From Anaerotignum sp. MB30-C6 (GTDB taxonomy: Bacteria > Bacillota > Clostridia > Lachnospirales > Anaerotignaceae), in the NCBI RefSeq assembly GCF_030908465.1, contig NZ_CP133078.1:2294001-2358000 (forward strand): a DNA stretch of 64,000 nt, written 5' to 3'. Position 1 is the stretch's first letter, and every line of letters starts with the position of its first letter. A program made the position numbers and the translations under genes. Below the pieces are notes generated by a model. It did no database searches, had not been told where the DNA came from, and worked only from the letters and a program-made list of their open reading frames with translations. Of the stretch, positions 20,891 to 31,541 are shown in pieces.

Positions 20891-23269
20891 TTAGTTTTCC
20901 TTTAGTTCCACCACGGTAACGCCTGCTTCACCTTCGCCATATACCCCTGGTCTTTGACTTTTCACATGGGGATTCGTTCTAAGGTAGCTTTGCACCCCTG
21001 ACCGTAATGCGCCTGTTCCCTTACCATGAATAATCACAATCTGTTTTAATCCTGATAAATATGCATCGTCAATATATTTGTCAATATTAGCCAATGCCTC
21101 ATCCACCAGCTGTCCCCTACAATCTATTTCTGCCCCTATAAATTGACTCTTGGAAGCCTTTACCTTAGCTGATACAGTCTTCTGTTTCTTTTCCTTAGGT
21201 CTTGGCGTATCATCTAACATTAACTCAGCCAAAGGAACCTTTACTTTCATAATCCCCATTTGGACCATAACTTCCTTGCTCTTATCTGGCGGTGAAAGCA
21301 CCTCCCCGCTTTGGTCAAAGGAAATGACGTAAACCCTATCCCCTGCCTCCAGCTTTTCAGGTACTTTGTGATTAGGCTTAACTTTCTTTGACTTTAAGAA
21401 GTCCTCTTGCACAGAAGAAAGCTTTTCTTTCAGCTTTGCCCTATTTTCTATGAGTTTTTGCTGATTCCCCTTTTCCTTTGCTTGGCGATTCATTTCTTTT
21501 ATAATGCTGTCCGCTTCTTCCTTAGCCTGAGCATAAATAAGCTTCGCTTCTTCTCTAGCCTTCTGCAGAATTTTCTCTTTCTGCTCTCTCGTTTTCTCTT
21601 TTTGGTGTTCAACCTCACGCTTCAAGTTCTCTGCCTCTTTGCGGTATTGTTCCGCCCGCTCTTGCTCAAAAGCCACAGATTTCTTGCTGATTTCCAAATC
21701 TGTAATAACGTCCTCAAACCTTGCCTCATCTTGGCTGATAAAGTTTCTCGCACTCTCCAAAATATACTCCTGTAACCCCAAGCGTTTCGAAATAGCAAAA
21801 GCGTTACTTTTCCCAGGAATACCAATCAGCAGACGATAAGTCGGTCTCAATGTTTCCACGTCAAATTCACAACAAGCGTTTTCAACCCCATCCGTAGAAA
21901 GGGCGTATACTTTAAGCTCGCTGTAATGGGTGGTCACAGCTGTACGAATATTCCTGTCTTTCAATCCCTGAATAATGGCAATGGCAAGAGCCGCCCCCTC
22001 AGTGGGATCTGTACCTGCCCCCAACTCATCAAAAAGCACCAATGAATCATCGGTAACTTCTTCCATAATCTTTACAATGTTGGTCATGTGGGAAGAAAAA
22101 GTACTTAAGCTTTGCTCAATGCTTTGCTCGTCTCCAATATCTGCAAACACGTTGTCGAAAATAGCCAACTGTGAATGATCGAACGCTGGAATATGAAGCC
22201 CGGCCTGTCCCATTAAGGTAAACAGACCCAAAGTTTTTAAGGCAACCGTCTTACCACCTGTATTTGGCCCCGTAATCAATAACGTTGTAAAGTCCTTACC
22301 CAAATAAATGTCAATGGGTACAACGGCTTTTTCATCCAACAACGGGTGTCTTGCCTTCTGTATATTAATATAACCCTTTGTATTAAATAAGGGCTGGGTT
22401 CCTCCCATAGAAATTGACAAGGCACCTTTGGCAAATATAAAATCCATCTGTGTCAAAAGTTCCATATCCGCTTCCATAATCAGCGTGTTTTCCGTAACCA
22501 AACGAGATAACTCCACTAAAATTTTACGGATTTCATCTTTTTCTTTTGCTTGCATCTCTTTAATCTTGTTATTTAGTTGAATCACACTTAAGGGCTCCAT
22601 AAAAAGAGTGGACCCAGTGTTAGACTGGTCATGAACCATACCAGGGAAGCTGTTTCTGTATTCGCTTTTTACAGGCACACAGTAACGGTCATTTCTGATT
22701 GTAATTACAAAATCCTGCAACATGTTTTTGTATGCCGAAGAAGAAATAACACCATTTAAATGGTCTCGTACCTTCTCGTTAGAAGCCTTAATTTCCTTAC
22801 GAATATTGCGAAGTTCACTGCTGGCATCATCGGAAATCTCCGTTTCCGAAAGAATACATCGGCTAATTTCATTTTCTATCGAAGGTAGAGGTGCCAATAG
22901 CTCAAAGTACTCGTCCAAGCGTTCATAGACTTCCGCCTTATTCTCATGCTTCCCATAATTCTTAATTTTGCGACATACATATAGAAATTCCCCAATTCCC
23001 ATCAACTCGGAAATGGAAAGTACTCCCGCCATGCTGGCCCTTTTTAACTGAGGTCGAATTTCACGAAAGCCCCCAAAAGATGGAGTTCCTTTTCTCAAAA
23101 TCATGTCTGTTGCTTCTGTTGTTTCTTTCTGCCAAAGGGCAATATCACTCATAACCGTTGCAGGGTATAATTCCCTAGCCCGCTCCTTTGCCATGGGGGA
23201 AACAGCAAACCCCGTTAATTTCTCAATAATTTTGTCGTACTCTAATGTACGTAATGCTTTTTTATTCAT
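20891..23269 (-). CDS. mutS2: Endonuclease MutS2
   Basis: The 792-residue protein has MutS-like core and lever regions, the ATPase (TGPNTGGKTVALKTLG about residues 335-350, and DELGAGTDPTEGAALA as the Walker B part), a long coiled coil (about 515-625), a KOW-like part (EAGDRVYVISFDQSGEV) and the C-terminal Smr nuclease domain (DCRGQLVDEALANID, HGKGTGALR, GEGEAGVTVVELK). The family limits recombination and, as found in B. subtilis, can act on collided ribosomes. The ATG at 23269 follows GAGGT; the first ATG at 23281 overlaps this site. Confidence 0.96.
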   Translation of the reverse strand: MNKKALRTLEYDKIIEKLTGFAVSPMAKERARELYPATVMSDIALWQKETTEATDMILRKGTPSFGGFREIRPQLKRASMAGVLSISELMGIGEFLYVCRKIKNYGKHENKAEVYERLDEYFELLAPLPSIENEISRCILSETEISDDASSELRNIRKEIKASNEKVRDHLNGVISSSAYKNMLQDFVITIRNDRYCVPVKSEYRNSFPGMVHDQSNTGSTLFMEPLSVIQLNNKIKEMQAKEKDEIRKILVELSRLVTENTLIMEADMELLTQMDFIFAKGALSISMGGTQPLFNTKGYINIQKARHPLLDEKAVVPIDIYLGKDFTTLLITGPNTGGKTVALKTLGLFTLMGQAGLHIPAFDHSQLAIFDNVFADIGDEQSIEQSLSTFSSHMTNIVKIMEEVTDDSLVLFDELGAGTDPTEGAALAIAIIQGLKDRNIRTAVTTHYSELKVYALSTDGVENACCEFDVETLRPTYRLLIGIPGKSNAFAISKRLGLQEYILESARNFISQDEARFEDVITDLEISKKSVAFEQERAEQYRKEAENLKREVEHQKEKTREQKEKILQKAREEAKLIYAQAKEEADSIIKEMNRQAKEKGNQQKLIENRAKLKEKLSSVQEDFLKSKKVKPNHKVPEKLEAGDRVYVISFDQSGEVLSPPDKSKEVMVQMGIMKVKVPLAELMLDDTPRPKEKKQKTVSAKVKASKSQFIGAEIDCRGQLVDEALANIDKYIDDAYLSGLKQIVIIHGKGTGALRSGVQSYLRTNPHVKSQRPGVYGEGEAGVTVVELKEN

Positions 23270-23281
23270 CTTATACCTCAT

Positions 23282-23771
23282 TCATATAGTAAGGAATACC
23301 TTTATTATATCCCTTATCTTTAAGTATACCATAAAAGAAAATCGCCCATAGAACCATATAGTCAAGTTTAGGCAACGTTTAATTGGCTAAACTCAAAAAA
23401 TCACATCCCTTATATTGTATTCCCACTTATTATACCACATAAAAAAACTAGGGAAACAGTTTTTTACCCATACTTAAAAAATCCAGTCCTCCCATGGAAC
23501 CAAAGCCCATGAAATCACTGTTGCTTCAAAGCATCCATAAATAACGTCAGCCTTTCATCAAAATCCCACCCATAAATGGGTAATAATCCTCCTATTGTTC
23601 ACACCAATATGTATGTTCTAATTAGGAATAAAAGAGAAGTATAATAAGCTCTTTTCACCTTTAAAGTGAAAATTGAACCCGTATTTCTTTGGATATAATG
23701 AAGGACATTTCCCGTTATCATCCTTGAACCTCAAGTCTTTTTACTATGTAATTCCCTTTCTCATAAAATAA
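23282..23771. other. Intergenic region without recognised features
   Basis: About 490 bases between mutS2 and fbp, AT-rich with no gene, no strong promoter and no recognisable RNA element. A short inverted repeat CACCTTTAAAGTG (about 23658-23670) is all that stands out. Confidence 0.55.
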
Positions 23772-23804
23772 GACCGCATCTCCTAGTTTTTAGGAAAAGC
23801 GGTC
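23772..23804 (-). terminator. Terminator of fbp
   Basis: GACCGC/GCGGTC outer stem with inner CCTA/TAGG pairs, followed by TTATTTTA on the minus strand, 7 bases behind the fbp stop. Confidence 0.75.
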
Positions 23805-23810
23805 AATGAC

Positions 23811-25799
23811 TTAGTGTTGTTCTTTAATTAAGCCGTTCTTGTATGCATAAAGCAATTTTTCTAACTCATCAATGCTCTCCAACAACTTCTTACCGATATC
23901 CGTATCCCTAACACGAATACGGTCTTGGGTATATTGCAATGCAACGGTAGAAGAAAGAATATCTTTTTCCTCAGCAATGGCAACTTCAGTAGAAACAAAT
24001 GGTTCATGGGAAACCAATACCATGCCGTGTGAATTGTAAATTAAAGTATATCCAGCAATGCCTGTTACCTTTTGATATGCCTTGGCAAACCCGCCATCAA
24101 TTACAAAAAGTCTGCCCTTTGCTTTGATTGGGCTTTCCCCCTTGGAAACCTTTACGGGAACATGGCCATTCACAATATGGGAAGCATCTGGATTCAGTCC
24201 AAAGGCTGACAATACAGTCTTGCAAACACTTTCTTCGTTTCTCAACGTATAGTAAGGGTTGCTCACCTCTTTATGGGTTGCTTTATCATCAATAAAATAC
24301 CTTTCAAAAGTCGTCATTTTCTTCTTTCCAAACAAAGGAGAATCTTCACCGCACCATAAATACCAAATAATGTCCATACACTCTCTTTTGTGATCACTAT
24401 GGGGCTTGCTAAAATACCCTTCTCTAACAGATCTTTCCACTTCGTCCAAATATTCTTTGCCAGAATATTGCTTGCCACGGAAAGACACCGTTTTCAATGT
24501 ACCATCCTCGTTCATAGGGACGCCCCCATGGAACAAAAGATTAGAGTTAAAGATGGTGTACATACTACCCTTGCTATACAGAATACGAATATGTTCCTGC
24601 AGTTTTTCACTGTTCACAAAGGAAGATTTCACTTTGTCCATTACAAGTTGCTCATCCTCCGTCAATTTGTAGGGATCCTTGGGGTCAACCGTAGGGAAAT
24701 TCATATCGTTCATTAGATATTCTTTCCCTTCAATCATAATCGTACCCTTGTCAAAGTTAATCTTATCTAGCAACAAACGATTATCCATCTTAAATTCAGG
24801 ATGACGCTTAATGATTTGGGCTTCCATCTTCCATTGCAAAACGGAAATGGCCTTGTGCATCTTAGCAATCATATCAAAATCCTTGTCACTTATTTCTTCT
24901 GTGCCCTTGGGCGCAAATTGTGTACAAGGATCATCGGCATACTTCTCCATGGCAAAGGTAGCAAGTGGAATTAAGTTGATACCATAATCCTCCTCAATGG
25001 TATCAAGGTTTGCATACCTTGTTTGAATACGCAAAACATTGCAAATGAGCGCTTGGCAGCCTGCCGCCGCCCCCATCCAAGCAATGTCGTGGTTCCCCCA
25101 TTGAATATCCACTGAATGATATCTTCCCAAAATATCCATAATGGCCGCTGCATTAGGCCCTCTGTCATAAATGTCCCCAATCACATGAAGCTGATCAATG
25201 GATAATCTTTGAATCAGGTTTCCCAATGCAATAATAAAACGATCCGCCTGATCTAAATCAATAATCGTACGGATAATTTCGTTATAGTACATTTCTTTAT
25301 CGCGGCTCACACTATCTTCGTGAAGCAACTCTTCAATAATATAAGCAAATTCTTTGGGAAGCGCCTTTCTTACTTTTGAACGGGTATATTTTGAAGAAAT
25401 CACTTTGCAAATACGTACCAGTCTATGTAAGGTAATCTTATACCAGTCATCTAGGTCTTCTTCCTGTTCCGCCATCATTTCCAGCTTTTTCTCGGGATAA
25501 TAAATTAACGTCGCCAAAGCTTTCTTTTCACTTTCTAGCAAACTCGCACCGAAAATTGCGCTAATGTGATTCTTAATAACCCCTGATGCATTTCGCAAAA
25601 CATGGCTAAAAGATTCCGCTTCACCATGAATATCAGAAACAAAATGTTCTGTTCCCTTTGGCAAATTTAATATCGCCTTAAGGTTCATAACCTCTGTTGC
25701 TGCGCTATTGATATTTTTATATTGATTGGATAATAATTTTAAATACTTCATTTCTTCCTTCGAAAAGGACTGATCTGTCGAAAACATCTTTTCCACCAT
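23811..25799 (-). CDS. fbp: Fructose-1,6-bisphosphatase, class III
   Basis: The gluconeogenic enzyme hydrolyses fructose 1,6-bisphosphate to fructose 6-phosphate. The 662-residue protein belongs to the large Firmicutes class III type, with metallophosphatase motifs SDIHGE (Asp56, His58), [10 protein letters not shown] and [11 protein letters not shown] second possible ATG four codons in (25787) follows GGTGG; neither start has a strong Shine-Dalgarno, so the exact N-terminus is open. The gene is monocistronic with its own terminator. Identification is firm. Confidence 0.96.
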   Translation of the reverse strand: MVEKMFSTDQSFSKEEMKYLKLLSNQYKNINSAATEVMNLKAILNLPKGTEHFVSDIHGEAESFSHVLRNASGVIKNHISAIFGASLLESEKKALATLIYYPEKKLEMMAEQEEDLDDWYKITLHRLVRICKVISSKYTRSKVRKALPKEFAYIIEELLHEDSVSRDKEMYYNEIIRTIIDLDQADRFIIALGNLIQRLSIDQLHVIGDIYDRGPNAAAIMDILGRYHSVDIQWGNHDIAWMGAAAGCQALICNVLRIQTRYANLDTIEEDYGINLIPLATFAMEKYADDPCTQFAPKGTEEISDKDFDMIAKMHKAISVLQWKMEAQIIKRHPEFKMDNRLLLDKINFDKGTIMIEGKEYLMNDMNFPTVDPKDPYKLTEDEQLVMDKVKSSFVNSEKLQEHIRILYSKGSMYTIFNSNLLFHGGVPMNEDGTLKTVSFRGKQYSGKEYLDEVERSVREGYFSKPHSDHKRECMDIIWYLWCGEDSPLFGKKKMTTFERYFIDDKATHKEVSNPYYTLRNEESVCKTVLSAFGLNPDASHIVNGHVPVKVSKGESPIKAKGRLFVIDGGFAKAYQKVTGIAGYTLIYNSHGMVLVSHEPFVSTEVAIAEEKDILSSTVALQYTQDRIRVRDTDIGKKLLESIDELEKLLYAYKNGLIKEQH

Positions 25800-26287
25800 T
25801 CTTTCAAATTAATGTTAACTATCACTTATTATATCAGAGGCCTTTTTCTTTTCCTAGGCTTTTTTGAAAAAAATATTGTAAATCGGGACGTCTTTCGTCC
25901 CGCTCTGGTCGATATGGCCTTAGTAATCGCTTTTAAAATCACTCATAATATGGTTTTCATTCAAAAAAATCGCCTCAATTTCATGATTTTTATATACACT
26001 TTTTCTATTTTAGTCAAAATGACGAAAGAAATCAACACCCTTATTTCATGAAAATATTCCCTTTCCAAACAGCTAATTCATGTTTTATACCCAGAAAATC
26101 CACCTTTTTATAATCATAACCATAATTCCCCTCAAATCCCGTGGAATTTTAAGCAAAAAGAATAGTCTTCCTTTATTCCTTTTTTCTTGTTTTGTTCTAT
26201 CTCTCTCAAAATCTTTATTGCTTTACGCCTCTGCTCACATGGTTTTTTTCTAAATGCCAGTTAAGCCACTCAGCGAAAAATCCTATC
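25800..26287. other. Intergenic region without recognised features
   Basis: About 490 bases upstream of fbp. It must contain the fbp promoter, but I saw no pair of hexamers good enough to name. An open frame on the plus strand lacks a Shine-Dalgarno sequence and looks random. Confidence 0.5.
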
Positions 26288-26333
26288 AAAAAGGACCATC
26301 TTCTTATTTAAATTAAGAAGATGGTCCTTTTTT
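26288..26333 (-). terminator. Strong intrinsic terminator
   Basis: Arms of 19 bases (AAAAAGGACCATCTTCTTA and its complement) around a 7-base AT loop, with T/A tails for both directions. It ends the membrane-protein gene. Confidence 0.92.
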
Positions 26334-26343
26334 TCGTACTTAT

Positions 26344-27162
26344 CTATATATCTGTATAATCAATTACCTTTTCAGCCTGGTAATATTTTTCTCCCAACAT
26401 AATTGCCTCTCTATTCATAAACAAAACCATCATTCCCAAAAAAGCAAAGCTTCCAGAAGTATAAGTCAGCGTGGTATATAAAATATCTGTGGCAACATGT
26501 TCAGGTGCCAGGAAAAAAAATCCTTTATATATCCAATTCCAACCCGAAACAATAAAGGAAGTTACAATAATAAACCCCGTAGTCTTCCAAAATCTATTTT
26601 TCGTTAGTTTCTTACTGTATGTCAAGGCCTGCCAACCTTTTATCCCCCTGAACCCAATAACATAAACATAAAAACACCATACAATACCAAAGTATACTCC
26701 TGGAAGAACAAAAAAGATACTTGCCATAAAAACCAAAAACCAAAAGGGTATGCCCGTTATAATGATATCCCAAAGGCAGTTCATCCCTTCTCCTACTGCC
26801 CCTCTAACTGTTATGGTTTCGTTGCATAAATACCCTTTCCCAATCTTTGCAATTGCAATAACTGCCACAGGCTCCAAAAACAACAATATCGACATCTGTA
26901 ATGCATGATTGCCCATAAAACTTAAGAGTGCTTTGGTATAAGCAGGCATATCCTCCAACACCCACTCTGCACTGGCAATGCTTATTAAAATCTCGGCACT
27001 ATTGGTTAGCTTCTCCATGGCCAGTACATTCAAAATACTAATGGGGAAGAACAGAAAACAAACCACAATCATGATAGATTTAAAATTCTTTATAAATAAA
27101 TTCATGGCAATGGATAAAATCTCCATAAAACCTAGTTCTTTTTGATTAATTGCATCTAACAT
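26344..27162 (-). CDS. Multi-pass membrane protein of unknown function
   Basis: The 272-residue protein has about six hydrophobic segments (near 32-50, 90-110, 130-155, 160-178, 195-215, 230-252). The general look (a short N-terminal amphipathic part MEILSIAMNLFIKNFKS, then paired membrane helices) recalls the glycerophosphodiester-phosphodiesterase membrane-domain or DUF975 groups, but no signature is decisive. AAAGGGTG precedes the ATG. It stands alone with its own terminator. Function unknown. Confidence 0.75.
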   Translation of the reverse strand: MLDAINQKELGFMEILSIAMNLFIKNFKSIMIVVCFLFFPISILNVLAMEKLTNSAEILISIASAEWVLEDMPAYTKALLSFMGNHALQMSILLFLEPVAVIAIAKIGKGYLCNETITVRGAVGEGMNCLWDIIITGIPFWFLVFMASIFFVLPGVYFGIVWCFYVYVIGFRGIKGWQALTYSKKLTKNRFWKTTGFIIVTSFIVSGWNWIYKGFFFLAPEHVATDILYTTLTYTSGSFAFLGMMVLFMNREAIMLGEKYYQAEKVIDYTDI

Positions 27163-27238
27163 ACATTCACCCTTTCCAGCTCTAAGCCAATAGAACTAGT
27201 ATATCGCATTTCCATAAAAATTCCAACTGCTTTGCGCC

Positions 27239-27267
27239 TTGTAATTATTAAAAAATTCCGCTACAAT
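27239..27267 (+). promoter_or_regulatory. Promoter of the SDR-HAD gene pair
   Basis: TTGTAA (27239-27244), 17-base spacer, TACAAT (27262-27267). It lies inside the longest frame of the next gene and thereby rules out the upstream start at 27232. Confidence 0.65.
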
Positions 27268-27297
27268 ATTAGCAAAACATTAGAAAGCAGTGATAAA

Positions 27298-28038
27298 ATG
27301 AGTTTAAAGGGTAAAACCGTTTTTATAACAGGCTCTTCCCGTGGCATCGGTCAGGCCATTGCTTTTGCCTTTGGACAAGCAGGCTGTAACATTGTGCTAA
27401 ATGCTTCTCAAAGTAAAGAAGCCCTATCTTCCATGGAACAAAAGCTAAAACTGGCTAATGTTCCCGTTCTTGCTCTTCTTGGTGATGTTTCCGATTATTC
27501 TGCCTGTCAAAAAATGTTCCATATCATAGAAGAAACCTTCGGTAGCGTCGACATTTTAATTAATAATGCAGGTATTTCACATATTGGCCTTTTTACCGAT
27601 ATGACCCCTCAGGAGTGGCAAAGGGTTATTGACGTTAACCTAAATTCCGTTTTTAATTGTACCCACCTTGCCGTTCCTGCAATGGTGCAAAAAAAACAAG
27701 GTTCTATCATTAATATCTCTTCCATGTGGGGAGAAATAGGTGCCTCTTGCGAAGCCGTTTATTCCGCCTCAAAAGGTGCCATGAATAGCTTTACGAAGGC
27801 AATGGCAAAAGAACTGGGGCCTTCTTTCGTTCGGGTAAATGCCATAGCTTGTGGCGTAATTGAAACCCAAATGAATGCTTGCTTTGATGAAGAAGAACGG
27901 GATGCCCTTATGAACGAAGTCCCCCTCATGCGCTTCGGAACCCCAGAAGAAGTAGCAAATCTGGCGCTTTTCTTGGCTAACGAAACTGCCTCTTATCTTA
28001 CGGGGCAGGTTATTACCCTTGATGGAGGTATGAACTAA
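27298..28038 (+). CDS. Short-chain dehydrogenase/reductase (FabG-like)
   Basis: A 246-residue Rossmann-fold oxidoreductase. It shows the cofactor loop TGSSRGIG (11-18), the NNAG block (ILINNAGIS), catalytic Ser in NISSMWGE and Tyr-X3-Lys in YSASK (about 155-159), and the C-terminal LTGQVITLDGGMN typical of 3-oxoacyl-ACP reductases. NADP(H) is likely because of the Arg in the glycine loop. The substrate is not certain: no other fatty-acid genes lie near, so it may act on another ketone. Its stop overlaps the next start by one base (TAATG), so the pair is translationally coupled. Confidence 0.88.
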   Translation: MSLKGKTVFITGSSRGIGQAIAFAFGQAGCNIVLNASQSKEALSSMEQKLKLANVPVLALLGDVSDYSACQKMFHIIEETFGSVDILINNAGISHIGLFTDMTPQEWQRVIDVNLNSVFNCTHLAVPAMVQKKQGSIINISSMWGEIGASCEAVYSASKGAMNSFTKAMAKELGPSFVRVNAIACGVIETQMNACFDEEERDALMNEVPLMRFGTPEEVANLALFLANETASYLTGQVITLDGGMN

Positions 28039-28727
28039 TGAAGAAGAAATTTTTACTTTTCGATGTGGACCACACCCTTTTGGACTTTTCAACCTCGGAA
28101 AAAAAAGCACTCAAAAAATGTTTTGATGACTTTGGAATTTCTCTTACGGAAGAAATTCTTTCATGGTATCTTGACCATAATCATAAACTCTGGACAAACT
28201 ATGAAAACGGAATCATTACCCGTGATGCAATTTTCAAAACTCGCTTTGCCGATACCTTCGCTCAATTTTCTATCAATGCCCATGGCGATTTGATGGAAAG
28301 TACGTATCGTGAAGCTTTATCCCAAGGCAGCGATTTGATAGAAAATGCCCTTCATACTATTCAAAAATTATCTACCACCCATGAGCTATATATTGTAACC
28401 AATGGCCTTGCTTCTACCCAAGAAAAGCGTCTCAAGGACTCTGGCCTTGCACCTTATTTTAAGGATACTTTTGTTTCAGAAATCATGGGCTCTCAAAAAC
28501 CAATGATAGAATACTTCGATTATGTCTTTAATCGTATCCCAGATTTTGAAAAAAAAGAAGCCCTTATCATTGGCGACTCCCTTTCCTCCGATATCCAAGG
28601 AGGTATCCGTTCTGGCATTGATACCTGCTGGTTTAACCCGGAAGAGCTTGAGAATCACACGAAGTTTCAGCCAACCTATGAAATTCATAGTTTATTGGAA
28701 CTCTTACCCCTTTTGGAAACAAACTAA
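28038..28727 (+). CDS. YjjG-family HAD pyrimidine nucleotidase
   Basis: A 229-residue HAD phosphatase with nucleophile motif FDVDHTLLDF (Asp9, Asp11), a helical C1 cap, Lys in GSQKPM and the acidic motif IIGDSLSSDI. The sequence pattern follows the YjjG/YfnB nucleotidases, which remove phosphate from non-canonical pyrimidine nucleotides as a house-cleaning step. It is coupled to the SDR gene; why the two are linked is not evident. Confidence 0.86.
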   Translation: MKKKFLLFDVDHTLLDFSTSEKKALKKCFDDFGISLTEEILSWYLDHNHKLWTNYENGIITRDAIFKTRFADTFAQFSINAHGDLMESTYREALSQGSDLIENALHTIQKLSTTHELYIVTNGLASTQEKRLKDSGLAPYFKDTFVSEIMGSQKPMIEYFDYVFNRIPDFEKKEALIIGDSLSSDIQGGIRSGIDTCWFNPEELENHTKFQPTYEIHSLLELLPLLETN

Positions 28728-29039
28728 AGTTACATAAGGCAATAAAAAATGACATCTACATTTACTATAGATACCATTGACTAGGATTTGTTTATTCTAT
28801 GAAAAACTAAACTTTTTATAAATCTTATAGCGAAAACAAAAAGACCACTCTTCAAGAAAATAAAACCTTGAAGATAGCCCTTTCCCATAAACAATTATGT
28901 TTACAAAGGTATCTACAGTATCTCGTAGATACCTCATTTTTTTAAGAATGCTAAAGGCACTTCCTTCTTTGTTGATACAAAGAAGGTACGATTCTAACCT
29001 TCAGCTGAACTCAACAAAAGTTTAATCAAAAAATCTTCA
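28728..29039. other. Convergent intergenic region with three hairpins
   Basis: Apart from the terminator at 28907-28943, the region has CTTCAAG/CTTGAAG arms (about 28851-28876) and a perfect 9-bp hairpin CCTTCTTTG/CAAAGAAGG (28963-28986). The latter may close the opposite GNAT transcript, although a clear T-run is missing. No gene was seen. Confidence 0.55.
28907..28943 (+). terminator. Terminator of the SDR-HAD operon
   Basis: Ten-base arms AGGTATCTAC/GTAGATACCT around an 8-base loop, then CATTTTTTT. Confidence 0.85.
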
Positions 29040-29576
29040 CTACACTTCCTTTTCCATACACACTAAGGTTTCCCAAATCACATTTTGAAAATGGAAAAGG
29101 CTAGTTCCTGCCAAATGATACCCAAGACGAGAGTATAGTCCAATGGCAGGTGAATTCCCCTCATAAGTATCAAGCCTAATGGTTTTACAATTCAGCTCAC
29201 GGGCATGCTTTTCCGAAAAATCAACAAACTCTTTGCCATACCCCCTTCCACTGCAGTTTGGCCTGATACAAAGGGTGTGAATCACCAGAACCCCATCTCC
29301 ATTTGCTTGAACCTTCCATGGAATTACACCATACTCCTTGGGTTGAATATGGTTTAAAACTACGCATCCATAAAGATGCCCCGTCTTATCTTCTCCAACA
29401 AAAAGAGTCCCTGCTTTTAATGCCTTTTCCCCGTCTGCTCTGGTGGGGTAAAGCCCCTTTTTCCAATTGGTATAGCTCACCGTAGACGCCTCATAATCTA
29501 AAACTTCGTTGTAAATTGCTTCAATTTGGTCTATGTCTCTACACGTTGCCTTGCGAATCAAAAGCCACACCCCCAA
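29040..29576 (-). CDS. GNAT-family N-acetyltransferase
   Basis: A 178-residue protein with the acetyl-CoA fold: IRKATCRDIDQIEAIYNEV at the start, VIHTLCIRPNCSGRGYGKEFVD as motif A with the Q/R-X2-G-X-G/A loop (SGRGYG), and YEGNSPAIGLYSRLGY as motif B. The acceptor is unknown. The gene begins one base behind tsaD with TTG (29576) after GGGGAGAG; an internal GTG or TTG is possible. In many bacteria the alanine acetyltransferase RimI is coded beside tsaD, but this protein is larger and not clearly RimI. Confidence 0.85.
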   Translation of the reverse strand: MGVWLLIRKATCRDIDQIEAIYNEVLDYEASTVSYTNWKKGLYPTRADGEKALKAGTLFVGEDKTGHLYGCVVLNHIQPKEYGVIPWKVQANGDGVLVIHTLCIRPNCSGRGYGKEFVDFSEKHARELNCKTIRLDTYEGNSPAIGLYSRLGYHLAGTSLFHFQNVIWETLVCMEKEV

Positions 29577-29577
29577 C

Positions 29578-30606
29578 TTATCTCTCCCCTAATTTTAAAT
29601 TAGGGATTGCATTTAAGTCCAATCCGTCACGAACACCCGCCAAATACTCATAATACGCCGCACAACCAATCATGGCTGCGTTGTCGGTGCAAAGTATAGG
29701 GGAAGGGATACTTAATATAAACCCTTCTTTTTCACAGGCCTTTTTCATTTTCTCACGAAGTGCGCTGTTTGAAGCAACGCCCCCTGCCAAAGCAACTTTG
29801 TTCACCCCCCTGTCTTTTGTGGCCTTTATTGTTTTCCCAACTAAAACCTCTACAACAGATTGCTGAAAACTTGCTGCAATATCTTCAGGGATTATTTCTT
29901 CTCCCATCATCTTCTGCTTATTTACATAATTCAAAACTGCGGACTTCAAACCGCTGAAGCTAAAATCATAACTATCTTCTTCTAAAAAAACCCGAGGGAA
30001 CTTTACCGCTTCTGGGTTCCCTTTTTTCGCCGCCGCATCAATCTTGGGCCCTCCAGGGTAACCCATTCCAATTGCTCTAGCAACCTTATCATAGGCCTCG
30101 CCAGCGGCATCATCCCTTGTTCTTCCCAAAATTTCATACTTCCCATAATCAGAAACGTAAACCAGATGGGAGTGACCTCCTGAAACAACCAAAGCCATAT
30201 AAGGCGGCTCAAATTCTTTATTTTCTATATAATTGGCACAAATATGCCCCTCTATATGATGTATACCAATCAAAGGCTTTTCTGCCGCAAAAGCGAGGGC
30301 CTTTGCCTCTGCTAATCCAACCAATAAAGCACCTACTAACCCTGGGCCATAGGTAACTCCAATGGCATCCACTTCTTTCAGTGTAAGGCCAGCTTCTTGC
30401 AACGCTTGGCTAATGACACCGTCTATGGCCTCAATATGCTTCCTAGAGGCAATTTCAGGCACGACGCCCCCATATAAGGTGTGTAAGTCTATCTGAGATG
30501 AAATCACGTTGGAAAGCACCTCTCGCCCATTTTTCACCACAGCCGCCGCTGTTTCGTCGCAAGAGCTCTCAATGGCCAATATATAAATATCTTTTTTTTC
30601 TTCCAT
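29578..30606 (-). CDS. tsaD: tRNA N6-adenosine threonylcarbamoyltransferase TsaD
   Basis: With TsaB and TsaE it transfers threonylcarbamoyl to A37 of tRNAs reading ANN codons. The 342-residue protein has the ASKHA fold with metal ligands His117 and His121 (HHIEGH), [11 protein letters not shown] near the N-terminus, GGHSHLV, and the C-terminal [13 protein letters not shown] and [14 protein letters not shown] precedes the ATG. It sits between rnz and a GNAT gene; tsaB and tsaE are not in this window. Confidence 0.97.
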   Translation of the reverse strand: MEEKKDIYILAIESSCDETAAAVVKNGREVLSNVISSQIDLHTLYGGVVPEIASRKHIEAIDGVISQALQEAGLTLKEVDAIGVTYGPGLVGALLVGLAEAKALAFAAEKPLIGIHHIEGHICANYIENKEFEPPYMALVVSGGHSHLVYVSDYGKYEILGRTRDDAAGEAYDKVARAIGMGYPGGPKIDAAAKKGNPEAVKFPRVFLEEDSYDFSFSGLKSAVLNYVNKQKMMGEEIIPEDIAASFQQSVVEVLVGKTIKATKDRGVNKVALAGGVASNSALREKMKKACEKEGFILSIPSPILCTDNAAMIGCAAYYEYLAGVRDGLDLNAIPNLKLGER

Positions 30607-30623
30607 ATTTTATGCCCTCCAAA

Positions 30624-31541
30624 TCACCCTTCTTTTGGAAAAAGGATGGTGGTACTTTTTCTTTCTTCTCCTAATGCCGTATTGGGGAAAATCTCCTGTG
30701 CTACGGACAAAAATAACTCTGGCTCGTTCAGTGCTGGGCTAAAGTGCGTCAACCAAAGCTCTCCAACTTCACCGCCCTTGGCAAGACCTGCCGCCTCCGA
30801 AAATAACATATGCTTGTTTTCCTTGGCCTTTTGCTTCTTCTCGTCTTCACCATACATACCTTCACAAATAAAAAGCTGTACACCTCGAATGAAGTCCCTC
30901 AGCCTGTCCACGGGTCTGGAATCTGTACAATAAGCCACCCCAATGCCAGCTCTGGCATCCCCCAGCACCATGTCCGCCGTATATACCTTTCCCTCATGTT
31001 CTACGGAGCCTTCCTTCTGCACCTTTCCCCACAAAGTTTTAGGTAACCCTAGTTTCTCTGCCTTTTTTATGTCAAATTTTCCTCTTCGCTGTAAATCAAC
31101 TCGATACGCATAACATCTTACCATATGATCTGCCAAGCAGTAAGAAATACTAAACTCACCAACCTTAATTGGATTTGGTGTATCCTTCCCGATTTCTATA
31201 TATTCTAAAGGATAGGGCAATTCTGGACAAATCCTACGTAAGCCTTCTACAATATACTCAAGGCCTTGCGGCCCTACCAACGTAAGAGGGACCTCTCTAC
31301 CTGCATTCCCGATGGTTAACAAAAGCCCTGGCAGTCCCGAGATATGATCTGCATGAAAATGGGTAATGCAAATCACATCAATGGATTTAAACCCCCATCC
31401 TTGCATCTTCATGGTTACCTGCGTACCTTCGCCGCAATCTATCAATAATAATCGCCCGTTAACCCTTGCCAACATTGCCGTTAAAAATCGCCCGGGCATG
31501 GGCATCATTCCGCCTGTTCCCAGCAAACATATATCAAGCAT
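30624..31541 (-). CDS. rnz: Ribonuclease Z
   Basis: This metallo-beta-lactamase endonuclease trims the 3' ends of tRNA precursors. The 305-residue short form carries HFHADH (His61, His63, Asp65, His66), the substrate-binding exosite region (about 155-185) and LTHFSP near the C-terminus. It fits the gene content here, because none of the tRNAs in this window codes CCA, and RNase Z is the normal processor for such tRNAs. AAGGAG precedes the ATG. It is probably co-transcribed with tsaD (17-base gap). Confidence 0.96.
   Translation of the reverse strand: MLDICLLGTGGMMPMPGRFLTAMLARVNGRLLLIDCGEGTQVTMKMQGWGFKSIDVICITHFHADHISGLPGLLLTIGNAGREVPLTLVGPQGLEYIVEGLRRICPELPYPLEYIEIGKDTPNPIKVGEFSISYCLADHMVRCYAYRVDLQRRGKFDIKKAEKLGLPKTLWGKVQKEGSVEHEGKVYTADMVLGDARAGIGVAYCTDSRPVDRLRDFIRGVQLFICEGMYGEDEKKQKAKENKHMLFSEAAGLAKGGEVGELWLTHFSPALNEPELFLSVAQEIFPNTALGEERKSTTILFPKEG

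Noticed and set aside
25812-26051. A 79-codon open frame upstream of fbp
   Set aside because: No ribosome site, and hydrophobic composition typical of translated AT-rich spacer.
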